NCBI GenBank assembly: GCA_900548905.1
Contig: URMK01000030.1
Location: forward strand, 1-64,000
Direction of reading: 5' to 3'
Source: an uncultured Lachnospiraceae bacterium
Lineage (GTDB): Bacteria > Bacillota > Clostridia > Lachnospirales > Lachnospiraceae
Length of the DNA: 64,000 nt
Shown here: positions 36,125-44,773 of the stretch, one piece after another
Layout: the number at the start of each line of letters is the position of its first letter
Numbering within the stretch: position 1 is the first letter of the stretch
Notes under the pieces: generated by a model
The model's database searches: none
What the model was told of the DNA's origin: nothing
Seen by the model: the letters and a program-made list of their open reading frames with translations, nothing else
Translations under genes and position numbers: made by a program

Positions 36125-37027
36125 ATGATGTATACGGACAGCTCCTATCGGTCCCGGCTGGCAAAGGATCCGGCTGTGGTCAGGTATGGACAGGACTATT
36201 TTATGTATTATTCCAACTACAGGCTTTTGGACGACGGAAAAGAAGCATGGGGGATCGGGATTGCCCGCAGCCGGGATTTGGAGAACTGGGAGAAGCTTGG
36301 GGATCTGGAGCCGGAGGGGGAACTGGAAAGCAATGGGATCTGTGCGCCGGGGGCTATTGTGCTAGACGGGATAATCCATTTGTTCTACCAGACCTACGGC
36401 TGTTTTGAAAAGGATTCCATCTGCCATGCATGGTCGGAGGACGGCATCCGTTTTACAAGGAATGCGACCAATCCCATTCTGCGCGCCCGGGGAACGTGGA
36501 ACAACGGAAGGGCCATAGACGCGGATGTGATTGTTTTTAACGACAGGCTCTATCTGTATTTTGCCACAAGGGATCCGGAGGGCAGGAAGCAGCTGCAGGG
36601 AGTCAGCTGCTGTCCCCCGGACGGCCGGTTTGAAAGGGACAGCTGGGAGCAATGTTGCGAGGACAGCATCCTGCGGCCCGAGCTGGACTGGGAACAGGAT
36701 TGCATCGAGGCGGCCGCCGCGATGGTAAGATACGGCAAGGTTTACCTGTTTTACGCAGGCGCTTACAACAACTGTCCCCAGCAGATCGGGGTGGCGGTGA
36801 GCCGGGACGGCGTCCATTTTGAAAGATTGTCGGATCATCCGTTTTTACCCAATGGTAAACCCGGTACATGGAATGAAAGCGAATCAGGACATCCGTATGT
36901 ATTTGTGGATGAGGATGACCGGGTGTACCTTTTTTACCAGGGAAATAACGACAGGGGACGCTCCTGGTACCTGTCCAAAGTGGAAATCGGCTTTGAAAAC
37001 GAGATGCCTTATATTATAAAAAAATAA
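36125..37027 (+). CDS. five-bladed beta-propeller glycosidase (GH43/GH32-like), cytosolic
   Basis: The 300-residue protein has no signal peptide. It starts with KDPAVVRYGQDYFMYYSNY, where the Asp matches the catalytic base position at the start of propeller glycosidases. SRDLENWEKLGDL is the S-x-D-L-x-x-W motif shared by GH32, GH43, GH117 and GH130. AIDADVIVFNDRLYLYFATRD supplies a likely second acid, and ESGHPYVFVDEDDRVYLFYQG the last blades. Which family it belongs to is uncertain. The start at 36125 has AAGGAG upstream. It sits between the binding protein and the GH127 gene, so arabinofuranosidase or arabinosyl-sugar hydrolase is likely. Confidence 0.75.
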   Translation: MMYTDSSYRSRLAKDPAVVRYGQDYFMYYSNYRLLDDGKEAWGIGIARSRDLENWEKLGDLEPEGELESNGICAPGAIVLDGIIHLFYQTYGCFEKDSICHAWSEDGIRFTRNATNPILRARGTWNNGRAIDADVIVFNDRLYLYFATRDPEGRKQLQGVSCCPPDGRFERDSWEQCCEDSILRPELDWEQDCIEAAAAMVRYGKVYLFYAGAYNNCPQQIGVAVSRDGVHFERLSDHPFLPNGKPGTWNESESGHPYVFVDEDDRVYLFYQGNNDRGRSWYLSKVEIGFENEMPYIIKK

Positions 37028-37129
37028 GGCGGCAGCCCGGCAGGACGGTGTACAGGCTGCGCCCGCCGTAAGGGAAAAAGGAAGGATGCAGTATCGCAGA
37101 CAGATCTGCGATATGCAGGGGGTATAATT

Positions 37130-39421
37130 ATGAATCGACAGAGAAAAGCAGAACCTTTTTGCATACAGGATTACCGGCTGGTACCCGGGACGGAAATTTA
37201 CCGCAAAACGCTCCTGAACGCCAAAGTGCTGATGGACACGGATACGGACAGGCTTTTGTATACCTTCCGGGAAAATGCGGGCCTGGACACCAGGCAGGCT
37301 GTGCCGCTGGGGGGATGGGAGTCTCCCCACCTGCATTTCAGAGGACATTATATGGGACATTTCCTGACAGCCTGTGCCAGGAGCAGCCTGATACTAAAAA
37401 GTACGGATCCGGAAATTGCCGCCGCCCTCGGAAAAAAAGCGGGTGTGATCGTGCAGGGGCTGGCGGAATGCCAGCAGGCTCTTGGGAAAAAAGAAAGCCA
37501 TCCCGGGTATCTCGCGGCCATAGAATCCTCCATGCTGGATGATTTGGAAGCGCTGCATTTTACCGGTGTATATACGGTGGTCTATTATAATCTGCATAAG
37601 ATAATGGCCGGCCTGCTGGATACCTGGCTTCTTCTGCAGGATAAGCCGGCCCTATCCGTGCTTGAGAACATGGCGGGCTACATAGAATGGCGTCTGGAAC
37701 GCCTCACGCCGGAACGTATGGAGGCCATGACAGAAACGCGGTGGTACCGGGAAAACAGCGATACCTTCCATATGGAATTCGGCGGGATGCATGAGGTGCT
37801 GCTTCGGCTGTATGAGGCGACCAAAGAGAAGAGGTATATGGATCTGGCGCAGAAGTTCGACCGCGGCTGGTTCCGGGATATGCTTTCCGGGAAAAAAGAT
37901 CTTCTCGGCCATTATGCCCTGCACGCCAATACGGAAATCCCCTGCGTCATCGGGCTTGCGGAATACGCCGATATTTGCGGGGACGAGGCATCCAGAGAAT
38001 GTGTGACCCATTTTATGGAGTGGCTAAAGGTTGGGCATATGCTGCCCACAGGAGGCGTCAGCGGACGTCCGGCTTATCCCTCCCCGGCGGATTACGGCGG
38101 GGAACTGTTCGAATTTCCCCATATGTACTATAAGCATACCAACTTCAAAAACGGCGAAAGCTGCTGTAGCCACAACCTGAATATTCTTTCCAGAAAAGAA
38201 TTTTCCTGGACGGCTGACTGCCGGTGGGCGCAGGAGCATGAGAGACGCTATGTGAATGCCGTTCTGGCCCAGCAGCATCCTGAAACAGGCGGTTTTGTCT
38301 ATAACCTGTGCATGACGCAGGGAAGCCATAAAAACCATTCGGTGGACGGGTTTTTCTGCTGTAACGGTACCGGCGTGGAAAGCCATGCCTACCTTACGGA
38401 GGGCAGTTTTTTCCATAAAGGGGATACGCTGTGGCTCACCAATTATGTTCCCTGCGATTTATACTGGGGAGAACAGGAAACAACGGTGGAAGCAAGGACC
38501 GGCTTCCCCATGGACGGGAAACTGGACTGGACCCTTCGGCTGAAGGAAAAAAAGAAGCTTACCCTGAATGTGCGGATCCCGGAATGGGCCGGTGCAGATG
38601 CACGGCTGCTGGTGAACGGAACCGAGGTACAGCTCCGGCCGGGAAGTTTTGCCGCCTTGGAACGGATTTGGGAGGACGGGGATACTATTCATGCCGAGTT
38701 CCCATTTCATCTGTCCGCCGGAAGGATGGAGGATCGGCCGGAATATGTGGCCGTGTTCTACGGCCCTCATCTGCTTACCGCATGTGCACAGGGCTTTGCG
38801 CAGTTTGAAGGGACGCAGCGCGAGCTGATGGATTCCCTGGTACCGGGGGAGAAGCCCTGTGAATTTATCACGCAGCTGACCTGCGGGACAACGGTTTTCC
38901 GTCCGATCTGCAATGTGGTGGAGGAGGAATACAACGGCTATACAATCGTCACCGAACCGGCGGAGTTTATTGTGGCGGATCAGGTGCTTTTGGGAGAGGA
39001 AGCGTCGGAGAAAGCCCACAGCCTGGAAAGCCAATGCGGCAGAACGGGCGAAAACACCCAAGGGACCTTCCTTCTTGCCCAATACCCCGGATCGATCTCC
39101 TGCCGTTTCAGGACGGTACCCGGAAAGAAGCTGTGGCTGCGCTGCTTTTACGCGGATAAAGGTGTCCTGCGGCGTATCCCCGGACAGGAGGCGGCTTTTA
39201 ACCGGTGCTTCCGCCTGGAGGTTTCCGACGGAGAAGGCACGGAGGAAATTGCCGTCCAGTCGCTGTATGAGGAAGAAGGCGTTCCTCTGACCGAAGTATA
39301 TTACCCGGTGATGGAAAGGCAGGGGGACATCTGCCTGAAAGTCTCCGGCTGTCCTTACGAAGGGGAAAGCAGAGGGACTGCGGGCTTTTATAATAAAATT
39401 GAGATCGGCTATTTTGAATAA
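37130..39421 (+). CDS. GH127-family beta-L-arabinofuranosidase (DUF1680)
   Basis: This 763-residue cytosolic enzyme with an (alpha/alpha)6 barrel removes beta-L-arabinofuranosyl residues. Marks of the family are GGWESPHLHFRGHYMGHFL near residues 61-80 and the zinc-thiolate site. Here that site is Glu343, Cys345 and Cys346 in GESCCSHN, with Cys410 and Cys411 in FFCCNGTGVES, matching the Glu-Cys-Cys-Cys site of characterised GH127 enzymes, where one Cys is the nucleophile. C-terminal beta-sandwich domains complete the protein. AGGGGGT lies ahead of the ATG. No signal peptide is seen, so the substrate is first imported by the transporter upstream. It is the last gene of the LacI-controlled operon. 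Confidence 0.92.
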   Translation: MNRQRKAEPFCIQDYRLVPGTEIYRKTLLNAKVLMDTDTDRLLYTFRENAGLDTRQAVPLGGWESPHLHFRGHYMGHFLTACARSSLILKSTDPEIAAALGKKAGVIVQGLAECQQALGKKESHPGYLAAIESSMLDDLEALHFTGVYTVVYYNLHKIMAGLLDTWLLLQDKPALSVLENMAGYIEWRLERLTPERMEAMTETRWYRENSDTFHMEFGGMHEVLLRLYEATKEKRYMDLAQKFDRGWFRDMLSGKKDLLGHYALHANTEIPCVIGLAEYADICGDEASRECVTHFMEWLKVGHMLPTGGVSGRPAYPSPADYGGELFEFPHMYYKHTNFKNGESCCSHNLNILSRKEFSWTADCRWAQEHERRYVNAVLAQQHPETGGFVYNLCMTQGSHKNHSVDGFFCCNGTGVESHAYLTEGSFFHKGDTLWLTNYVPCDLYWGEQETTVEARTGFPMDGKLDWTLRLKEKKKLTLNVRIPEWAGADARLLVNGTEVQLRPGSFAALERIWEDGDTIHAEFPFHLSAGRMEDRPEYVAVFYGPHLLTACAQGFAQFEGTQRELMDSLVPGEKPCEFITQLTCGTTVFRPICNVVEEEYNGYTIVTEPAEFIVADQVLLGEEASEKAHSLESQCGRTGENTQGTFLLAQYPGSISCRFRTVPGKKLWLRCFYADKGVLRRIPGQEAAFNRCFRLEVSDGEGTEEIAVQSLYEEEGVPLTEVYYPVMERQGDICLKVSGCPYEGESRGTAGFYNKIEIGYFE

Positions 39422-39453
39422 AAAAAACATATAATCCGGAAAACTGTCCCTTT

Positions 39454-39482
39454 GTATAATTCCATTCTTATCTCCATATACT
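39454..39482 (+). promoter_or_regulatory. possible forespore-type promoter before spoVAC
   Basis: GTATAA (39454-39459) and CATATACT (39475-39482) are 15 nt apart, loosely like sigma-F/sigma-G promoters. This fits the sporulation gene that follows, but the -10 match is partial. Confidence 0.25.
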
Positions 39483-39620
39483 GACAAAGATTCTTTCATC
39501 TTGCGTAAACAACACGTACCGGACCGGTGAACCGCGAAAGCGGGGATGCACATGGTATTGGACGCCGATCCCCGGGCTGAGGCTGCCTTGCGCGGATGAC
39601 AACAGAAAGGAATGTCGGCT

Positions 39621-40076
39621 ATGGATGAGAAACAGAAAAAAGAATACCAGGAGTACGTAAAACAGGTGACCCCTACCCATAATTTATGGCTGCAGATGCT
39701 CAAGGCCTTCCTGGTAGGCGGAATTATCTGCGTGATAGGGCAGGCGATTTTAAATACCTGCGCGGGAATGGGGCTGGATAAGGATGCTTCGGGCGGCTGG
39801 TCCGCACTTTTGCTTGTTTTAATCAGCGTGGTGCTCACCGGATTCAATATTTACCCCGCCATTGTAAAATGGGGCGGTGCGGGAGCGCTCGTGCCGATTA
39901 CCGGATTTGCCAACTCTGTGGCGGCACCGGCAATTGAATTCAAAAAAGAAGGACAGGTTTTCGGCGTGGGATGTAAGATATTTACCATAGCCGGGCCGGT
40001 TATCCTCTATGGGATATTTACCAGCTGGGTGCTGGGGATTATTTATTGGCTGGGCGGACTGATGGGTTGGTTTTAA
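39621..40076 (+). CDS. spoVAC: stage V sporulation protein AC (SpoVAC)
   Basis: The 151-residue membrane protein of the spore inner membrane is part of the SpoVA channel that moves dipicolinic acid. It opens with a charged MDEKQKKEYQEYV stretch and PTHNLW, typical of SpoVAC. Four hydrophobic segments follow, with the family stretches GFNIYPAIVKWGGAGALVPITG and GFANSVAAPAIEFKKEGQ. The start at 39621 is preferred over ATG 39612 because GAAAGGA (39605-39611) is 9 nt upstream. In most clostridia spoVAC is followed by spoVAD and spoVAE; here neither follows, since a terminator and a transglutaminase-like gene come next. It may be an extra copy or a split operon. Confidence 0.92.
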   Translation: MDEKQKKEYQEYVKQVTPTHNLWLQMLKAFLVGGIICVIGQAILNTCAGMGLDKDASGGWSALLLVLISVVLTGFNIYPAIVKWGGAGALVPITGFANSVAAPAIEFKKEGQVFGVGCKIFTIAGPVILYGIFTSWVLGIIYWLGGLMGWF

Positions 40077-40097
40077 TTAAGAAAGCTGTCTCTTCTT

Positions 40098-40142
40098 GCA
40101 GAATAATGAAATGGCTGCTGCCTTTTATTATTCTGCTTTTTT
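40098..40142 (+). terminator. terminator after spoVAC
   Basis: GCAGAATAAT (40098-40107) pairs with ATTATTCTGC (40127-40136) and is followed by TTTTTTCTGTTTTT, a strong intrinsic terminator. It shows that spoVAC is transcribed alone. Confidence 0.92.
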
Positions 40143-40241
40143 CTGTTTTTATTTCACGAAAAGGAATTACAGGAAGAAGTGGCATATGGCGGAAAGGCAT
40201 GGTAGAATAACGGTAAACCACGAAGACAGGAAAAGGATAAA

Positions 40242-41258
40242 ATGGAACCCTATTATTACACCCGGATGAACAAGTTACAGCAGAGCGCATACTATGACAT
40301 GAAAGCGGGACTCCGGTCAATGGCCCCGCTTTTTACGGTTCCCAAACTGGAAAACCGGGAACTGGGCGACCTATTTTTCCGGCTCCGCCTGGACTGCCCG
40401 GACATTTTTTATGCCTCCGGCTTTCATTACCGTTTTTATCCGGAATCCAATAAGGTGGAAATGATTCCGGAATATCTGTTTGATAAAGCAAAGATTACAG
40501 AGCACCAAAAGGCGCTGGAATCCCGGATAGCAAAGCTGGTGCGGCCCGCTCAGAATATGACGGAATGGGAGAAGGAGCTTTATATCCACGATTTTATCTG
40601 TTCGTCAGTCCGTTATGACAAGCTGAAAAAAGCCTATTCCCATGAAATCATCGGCCCGCTGGGGCAGGGGGTGGGAGTATGTGAAGGGATAGCCAAGACC
40701 GTAAAGGTGCTGTGCGATGCCCTCGGGATCTGGTGTATGATCGCCGTTTCCGAAGCAAATCCGGAGAAAAGTATCAAGTACCGCCATGCCTGGAATGTCG
40801 TCAGAATCGGAGGAACCTATTATCATCTGGACGCCACCTTCGACAATACGCTGGGTGACAGGGACGCTGTACGGTATGATTATTTTAATCTGGATGATAC
40901 CCGGCTTTTCCGGGATCACGAACCTGTCATGTATAAGACACCGTCCTGTACAGACAATGGTTCTTCTTACTACATAACCAAAAAGCTTTCCTTTACGAAA
41001 ATAGAAGATGTGGAAAAACGGGCCATACAAGCCGCCAAAAAGAATAAAATGCTTACCTTTCATTGGCGGGGCGGGTACCTTACCCGGGAGAAGCTTTCCG
41101 AGCTTCTGCAGATGCTGGAACACACGGCGCAGGAAAAAGGGAAGTATGCCAGGATCCATGTGAACATGGCCCAGGCCGTCCTGTCCGTCCGGTTTGCAGA
41201 GGAGGTGACGGACGAAGAGCTGGTGATGGAAGATGCCAATGAAGGGGAGCGGCAATAA
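40242..41258 (+). CDS. transglutaminase-like cysteine protease-fold protein
   Basis: The 338-residue protein has a transglutaminase-like core. Its catalytic triad is Cys147 in GVCEGIAKT, His182 in RHAWNVV and Asp197 in YHLDATFDN, all in the correct order and spacing. No signal peptide or membrane anchor is visible, so it would act in the cytosol or mother cell, unlike most bacterial relatives. The N-terminal 130 residues and the C-terminal 100 residues, including a KKLSFTKIEDVEKRA stretch, are not recognised. AAAAGGA precedes the start. It stands as a single gene between the spoVAC terminator and a converging MATE gene. It may be a peptidase or a crosslinking enzyme; its substrate is unknown. 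Confidence 0.8.
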   Translation: MEPYYYTRMNKLQQSAYYDMKAGLRSMAPLFTVPKLENRELGDLFFRLRLDCPDIFYASGFHYRFYPESNKVEMIPEYLFDKAKITEHQKALESRIAKLVRPAQNMTEWEKELYIHDFICSSVRYDKLKKAYSHEIIGPLGQGVGVCEGIAKTVKVLCDALGIWCMIAVSEANPEKSIKYRHAWNVVRIGGTYYHLDATFDNTLGDRDAVRYDYFNLDDTRLFRDHEPVMYKTPSCTDNGSSYYITKKLSFTKIEDVEKRAIQAAKKNKMLTFHWRGGYLTREKLSELLQMLEHTAQEKGKYARIHVNMAQAVLSVRFAEEVTDEELVMEDANEGERQ

Positions 41259-41263
41259 AAAAA

Positions 41264-41299
41264 CGCATGGCCCGAGAAAGAACCTCTGTAGGCCATGCG
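41264..41299 (-). terminator. terminator of the MATE gene
   Basis: CGCATGGCC (41264-41272) pairs with GGCCATGCG (41291-41299). On the minus strand the stem is followed by TTTTTTATT, so it serves the MATE gene. Its base also overlaps the end of the converging transglutaminase-like gene transcript. Confidence 0.85.
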
Positions 41300-41310
41300 C
41301 TCTGTTACTA

Positions 41311-42699
41311 TCAGTCCTGAACCGTATTTTCAGAAAACAGGTTATCCCTTGTAATATTATTCAGCCATTTCCCGCTCTTGTAATGCCTGAACACCCACGG
41401 CCATTTCACGAATTCGTCCGTACACAGCAGGAAATAGACCCACATGACGGGAAGCTTGAACACAAAGGCCGCAATAAAGCCAAGGGGAACGGCATAACAC
41501 CACATATCGATGGTATCGCAGAAAAAGCCGAACCGGCTGTCCCCTCCCGCCCGGAAAACGCCGGCTATCAGGGTGGTATTGACGGCGGCGCCCATGACAT
41601 AATAGGTATTGATGAGCAGCATATATTTCAGATAATGCATGGCTGTTTCGGAAAGAGAAGCATATTTCAGCACAAAGGGAGTGATGGCAAGAATCAGAAG
41701 GCCGCCCAGCGCGCCGCTTATGACAGTAAGCTTCATGAGTTTTTTTGCGTCCTCTTTGGCATCCTCCAGCCGGTTTTCCCCGATTACCTTTCCCAGAAGA
41801 ATCCCGCCCGCGCTGGCTATGCCGAAGCAGAGGATGGTACCGAAGTTACGGACCACGATGACAAAGGAGTTGGCGGCCACCGCATCGGTGCCAAGATGGC
41901 CGATGATGATGGAATAAGTGGAAAACGCCACGCCCCAGATAACATCATTGCCCAGGGCCGGCAGGGAAAGCCGGACAAAATCCTGGAACAGCAGTTTGTT
42001 CCGTAGGAACATATAACGGAAATTAAGCTTGATATCTTTGCTGAAAAAGGAAACAAAGAAACAGCAGATCAATTCGATGACACGGGAGGCGGCGGTTGCA
42101 AGGGCCACCCCTGTGACGCCCAGCTTCGGCGCGCCGAACAGGCCGAAGATAAAAACGGCGTTTAAGATAATGTTCAGGGAAAAGGCAAGCACATTGAGCG
42201 CCATACTGACCGTAACCCTTCCGATGCTCCGCAGCACAGCCAGGTATACCTCGGTGATACCCCAGCACAGATAGGTCACACTCATGAAACGCAGATAAGA
42301 AGCCCCCAGCGTAATGAGTTCCGTATCATTGGTGAAAATCTTCATCATAAGCTCCGGAATCAGCAGGGCGGCGGAAGAAAAGGCCAGGGAAATTACGAGG
42401 GAAAAACGCAGGGCAATCCCTTCCACTACCTGGATGGCGCGCATATCCCCTTTCCCGAAATACTGGGCGCACAGCATGGTGGCGCCTGTGCCAAGGCCGT
42501 AATAAACCATGAACAGGATATTGGCGTACTGGGACGCCAGGGAAACCGCGGATATGGATGACTGGCCCACATAGTTGAGCATGACAATATCAGCGGAACT
42601 GACGGCGGCGCTCAGCAGGTTCTGGATGACAATAGGAAGCACCAGTTTGAAAATCTGCCTGTAGAAGCCGGTACTGTCGGCAAAAAGTTTCTTATGCAT
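41311..42699 (-). CDS. MATE-family efflux transporter
   Basis: This 462-residue multidrug/toxic compound exporter has twelve predicted helices in two similar halves. The first half opens FKLVLPIVIQNLLSAAVSSADIVMLNYVG and the second FVRLSLPALGNDVIWGVAFS, the expected MATE symmetry. It would use a sodium or proton gradient to expel organic cations or metabolites. The start at 42699 has GGGGGATT upstream; the frame-longest start lacks one. It is monocistronic, with a TATAAT-like box on the minus strand at 42756-42761 and its own terminator. The substrate cannot be told. Confidence 0.93.
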   Translation of the reverse strand: MHKKLFADSTGFYRQIFKLVLPIVIQNLLSAAVSSADIVMLNYVGQSSISAVSLASQYANILFMVYYGLGTGATMLCAQYFGKGDMRAIQVVEGIALRFSLVISLAFSSAALLIPELMMKIFTNDTELITLGASYLRFMSVTYLCWGITEVYLAVLRSIGRVTVSMALNVLAFSLNIILNAVFIFGLFGAPKLGVTGVALATAASRVIELICCFFVSFFSKDIKLNFRYMFLRNKLLFQDFVRLSLPALGNDVIWGVAFSTYSIIIGHLGTDAVAANSFVIVVRNFGTILCFGIASAGGILLGKVIGENRLEDAKEDAKKLMKLTVISGALGGLLILAITPFVLKYASLSETAMHYLKYMLLINTYYVMGAAVNTTLIAGVFRAGGDSRFGFFCDTIDMWCYAVPLGFIAAFVFKLPVMWVYFLLCTDEFVKWPWVFRHYKSGKWLNNITRDNLFSENTVQD

Positions 42700-43055
42700 A
42701 TGTAAAATCCCCCTTCGTATAAGAAGCACCCTGCCTGCGGCAGAATGCTTCTTTCATTATACAACGAAAGGGATGGATATGCTATATCATTCACAAAGGA
42801 ATCTCTGTCACTTTATATGGTTAGGGAATATAAAGACATAAAATATTATTGTTTTCCAGACGGTATTATGTTAGTATAAAAATAAGCATAAATTTCTATG
42901 AATCTGGGCGATACGCCATCTTACTTCTATCTTTATTCAGAGACTCTATGCTTACAATCCATTTAAACAGGCAGGGAGTCAGATGGAAGAAAAGGTGCGG
43001 AACATTTTCTTTAAGCTGCTTCCTGCGTACAATTGCAGAAAGAAAGGAGCAGTTT
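42700..43055. promoter_or_regulatory. divergent promoter region, MATE versus Rpn-like nuclease
   Basis: This 356-nt stretch has no convincing gene. On the minus strand TATAAT (complement of 42756-42761) suits the MATE gene. On the plus strand TTGTTT (42849-42854) and TAGTAT (42872-42877), 17 nt apart, suit the nuclease gene. A 35-codon ORF from 42983 with a GGGAG site looks like chance. Confidence 0.45.
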
Positions 43056-44030
43056 ATGGGAGAAACGGAAAAAGAACTGCATGTGGTTAGAAACCACAAA
43101 GACACTGTGTTCCGATTGCTTTATAAGGACAAGGGGAATCTTCTTGAGCTTTACAATGCTTTAAACGGGACGGATTACAGGCAAGCGGAGGAACTGGAAA
43201 TCTGTACGCTGGAAAATGCCATCTATATGGGGATCAAAAACGATGTTTCGTTTTTGTTTGATTCAGAAATGAACCTTTATGAACATCAGGCGTCATTTAA
43301 TCCGAATATGCCGCTGCGGGATCTCATTTATGTGGCAAAACAGATGGAAAAGTATATGGCTATGGACACTTTGTATTCCAGTAAATTGCTGAAAATACCG
43401 GTTCCTCGTTTTGTAGTGTTTTATAACGGGACGGATAAACACCCGGAGCGCAAGCTGTTAAAGCTGTCAGATGCATATGAAAAAGAAGTGACGGTTCCGG
43501 AACTGGAGTTAAAGGTGCTGATGCTTAACATCAACCTGGGGAATAACCGGGAGTTGATGCAGAAATGCAAAACGCTGAAGGAATACTGTATGTTTGTGGA
43601 AAATATACGGAAATATGCTGCCAGCATGAAAATTGAGGATGCGGTGGAAACGGCGGTCAGGGAATGTATTCAGAAAGATATTCTGGCGGAATTTTTAACC
43701 GTACAGAAAGCGGAGGTTATAGCTATGTCTATTTTTGAATATAACGAAGCAGAGGAAATGAAAAAAATACGTGCTGCTGAATTCGATGTCGGATGGGATG
43801 CGGGGATGGCAAAAGGAAAAGAAGCGGGATTAGAAGCGGGTTTAGCAGCAGGAAAAGCAGCAGGAAAAGCAGAGGATGTTCTGGTATTGTTGGAAGAACT
43901 GGGCGAAGTCCCGGAGAATCTGCGTGCCGTAATCCTTAATGAATCTGATTTGGAACTTCTGAAAAAATGGCTCAGGGAGGCTGCAAAAGCGGATACAATA
44001 CAGCGTTTTTTGGATGAGACAGGTCTGTAA
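43056..44030 (+). CDS. Rpn/PD-(D/E)XK-family nuclease-like protein
   Basis: The 324-residue protein belongs to the widespread group once called putative transposases and now linked to Rpn recombination-promoting nucleases. It opens HVVRNHKDTVFRLLYKDKGN and has a PD-(D/E)XK-like core with acidic N-D-V-S-F-L and E-H-Q-A-S-F strands (about residues 65-90). The C-terminal third is helical and includes a low-complexity Ala/Gly/Lys segment (AGLEAGLAAGKAAGKAE), a frequent feature of this family thought to vary by slippage. AAAGGAG (43043-43049) sets the start. It is a lone gene, not flanked by inverted repeats or target duplications that I can see. Confidence 0.85.
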   Translation: MGETEKELHVVRNHKDTVFRLLYKDKGNLLELYNALNGTDYRQAEELEICTLENAIYMGIKNDVSFLFDSEMNLYEHQASFNPNMPLRDLIYVAKQMEKYMAMDTLYSSKLLKIPVPRFVVFYNGTDKHPERKLLKLSDAYEKEVTVPELELKVLMLNINLGNNRELMQKCKTLKEYCMFVENIRKYAASMKIEDAVETAVRECIQKDILAEFLTVQKAEVIAMSIFEYNEAEEMKKIRAAEFDVGWDAGMAKGKEAGLEAGLAAGKAAGKAEDVLVLLEELGEVPENLRAVILNESDLELLKKWLREAAKADTIQRFLDETGL

Positions 44031-44080
44031 TGACTTCCGGGGACCGGGGCATACTGTGGGTTTGGGCGGATATGTGCAGG

Positions 44081-44773
44081 CTAATTGGGCCTGTTCTTAA
44101 TTATCAGCTCCAACAGATGAAGATCCTCTGCGCTGGTAATGATCTCGGATATGGATTTCTTTTTAAACTTATGCAGGATACTGTGTATCTGTGATTTGAC
44201 GGTTGACATTTCCACATGTCGTATCGCGCAGATATCTGCCCGGGTATGGCCGGAGGAGAGCAGATACAGGGTATCCAGTTCCGTTACGGTGAGAGAGGAA
44301 AGCAGATTCAGTATATAAAGAAAGCTGGTTTCGTAGGTCTTTACCCGTTTGAATTCACTGCGGATTTTACCTGCAATTTCGGGACGGATGGGGGAGCGGC
44401 CTTCATAGGCGGCTTTCACGCCGGCGATGATTTCCTCGTTGGAGGAATTTTTGAGCATATAATCACATACACCCAGCTGAAATGCCGAAAAAATCAGTTC
44501 ATCGTCCTCATAAACCGTAAGGATTATGATTCTGATATCAGGCAGGGAGGCGAGGATTTCCCGGGAGGCGCGGATTCCGGCATCTTTTGTTTCCATTTCG
44601 ATATCCATGAGTATGATATCCGGAGGGGAAGCCAGGGCGGCGGCGACAGCCTGTGTCCCGCTGCTTACGCTGCCAACGAGTTCAATCTCAGGGCACCGGC
44701 CCAGATAATACACATATTTTTCCCGGATTGGCTGCAAGTCCTCTGCTATGAGGACTTTTATTTTATTTTCCAT
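44081..44773 (-). CDS. response regulator, NarL/LuxR type
   Basis: The 230-residue regulator has a receiver domain (KVLIAEDLQPIREKY, phospho-acceptor Asp in PDIILMDIEM, Lys in DYMLKNSS) and a LuxR-type helix-turn-helix (LTVTELDTLYLLSSGHTRADICAIRHVEMSTVKSQIHSIL region). Its start overlaps the last codons of the kinase gene by 11 nt, indicating translational coupling. The target genes are unknown; neighbours are a PocR-AraC regulator and an importer on the other side. Confidence 0.92.
   Translation of the reverse strand: MENKIKVLIAEDLQPIREKYVYYLGRCPEIELVGSVSSGTQAVAAALASPPDIILMDIEMETKDAGIRASREILASLPDIRIIILTVYEDDELIFSAFQLGVCDYMLKNSSNEEIIAGVKAAYEGRSPIRPEIAGKIRSEFKRVKTYETSFLYILNLLSSLTVTELDTLYLLSSGHTRADICAIRHVEMSTVKSQIHSILHKFKKKSISEIITSAEDLHLLELIIKNRPN

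Noticed and set aside
37130..38500. possible mannanase or other enzyme instead of GH127
   Set aside because: The Glu343/Cys345/Cys410/Cys411 set and the RGHYMGHFL motif fit GH127 specifically.
38459..39847. 462-codon open frame on the minus strand
   Set aside because: It spans the end of GH127 and the start of spoVAC on the opposite strand, with composition typical of an antisense shadow.
42849..43055. longer N-terminus for the Rpn-like protein
   Set aside because: The extra 69 residues have no ribosome site, overlap a likely promoter, and the family begins near the MGETEKEL start.
43056..44030. active insertion sequence (protein resembles old putative transposases)
   Set aside because: No terminal inverted repeats or target duplications flank it, and the core is PD-(D/E)XK-like rather than DDE.
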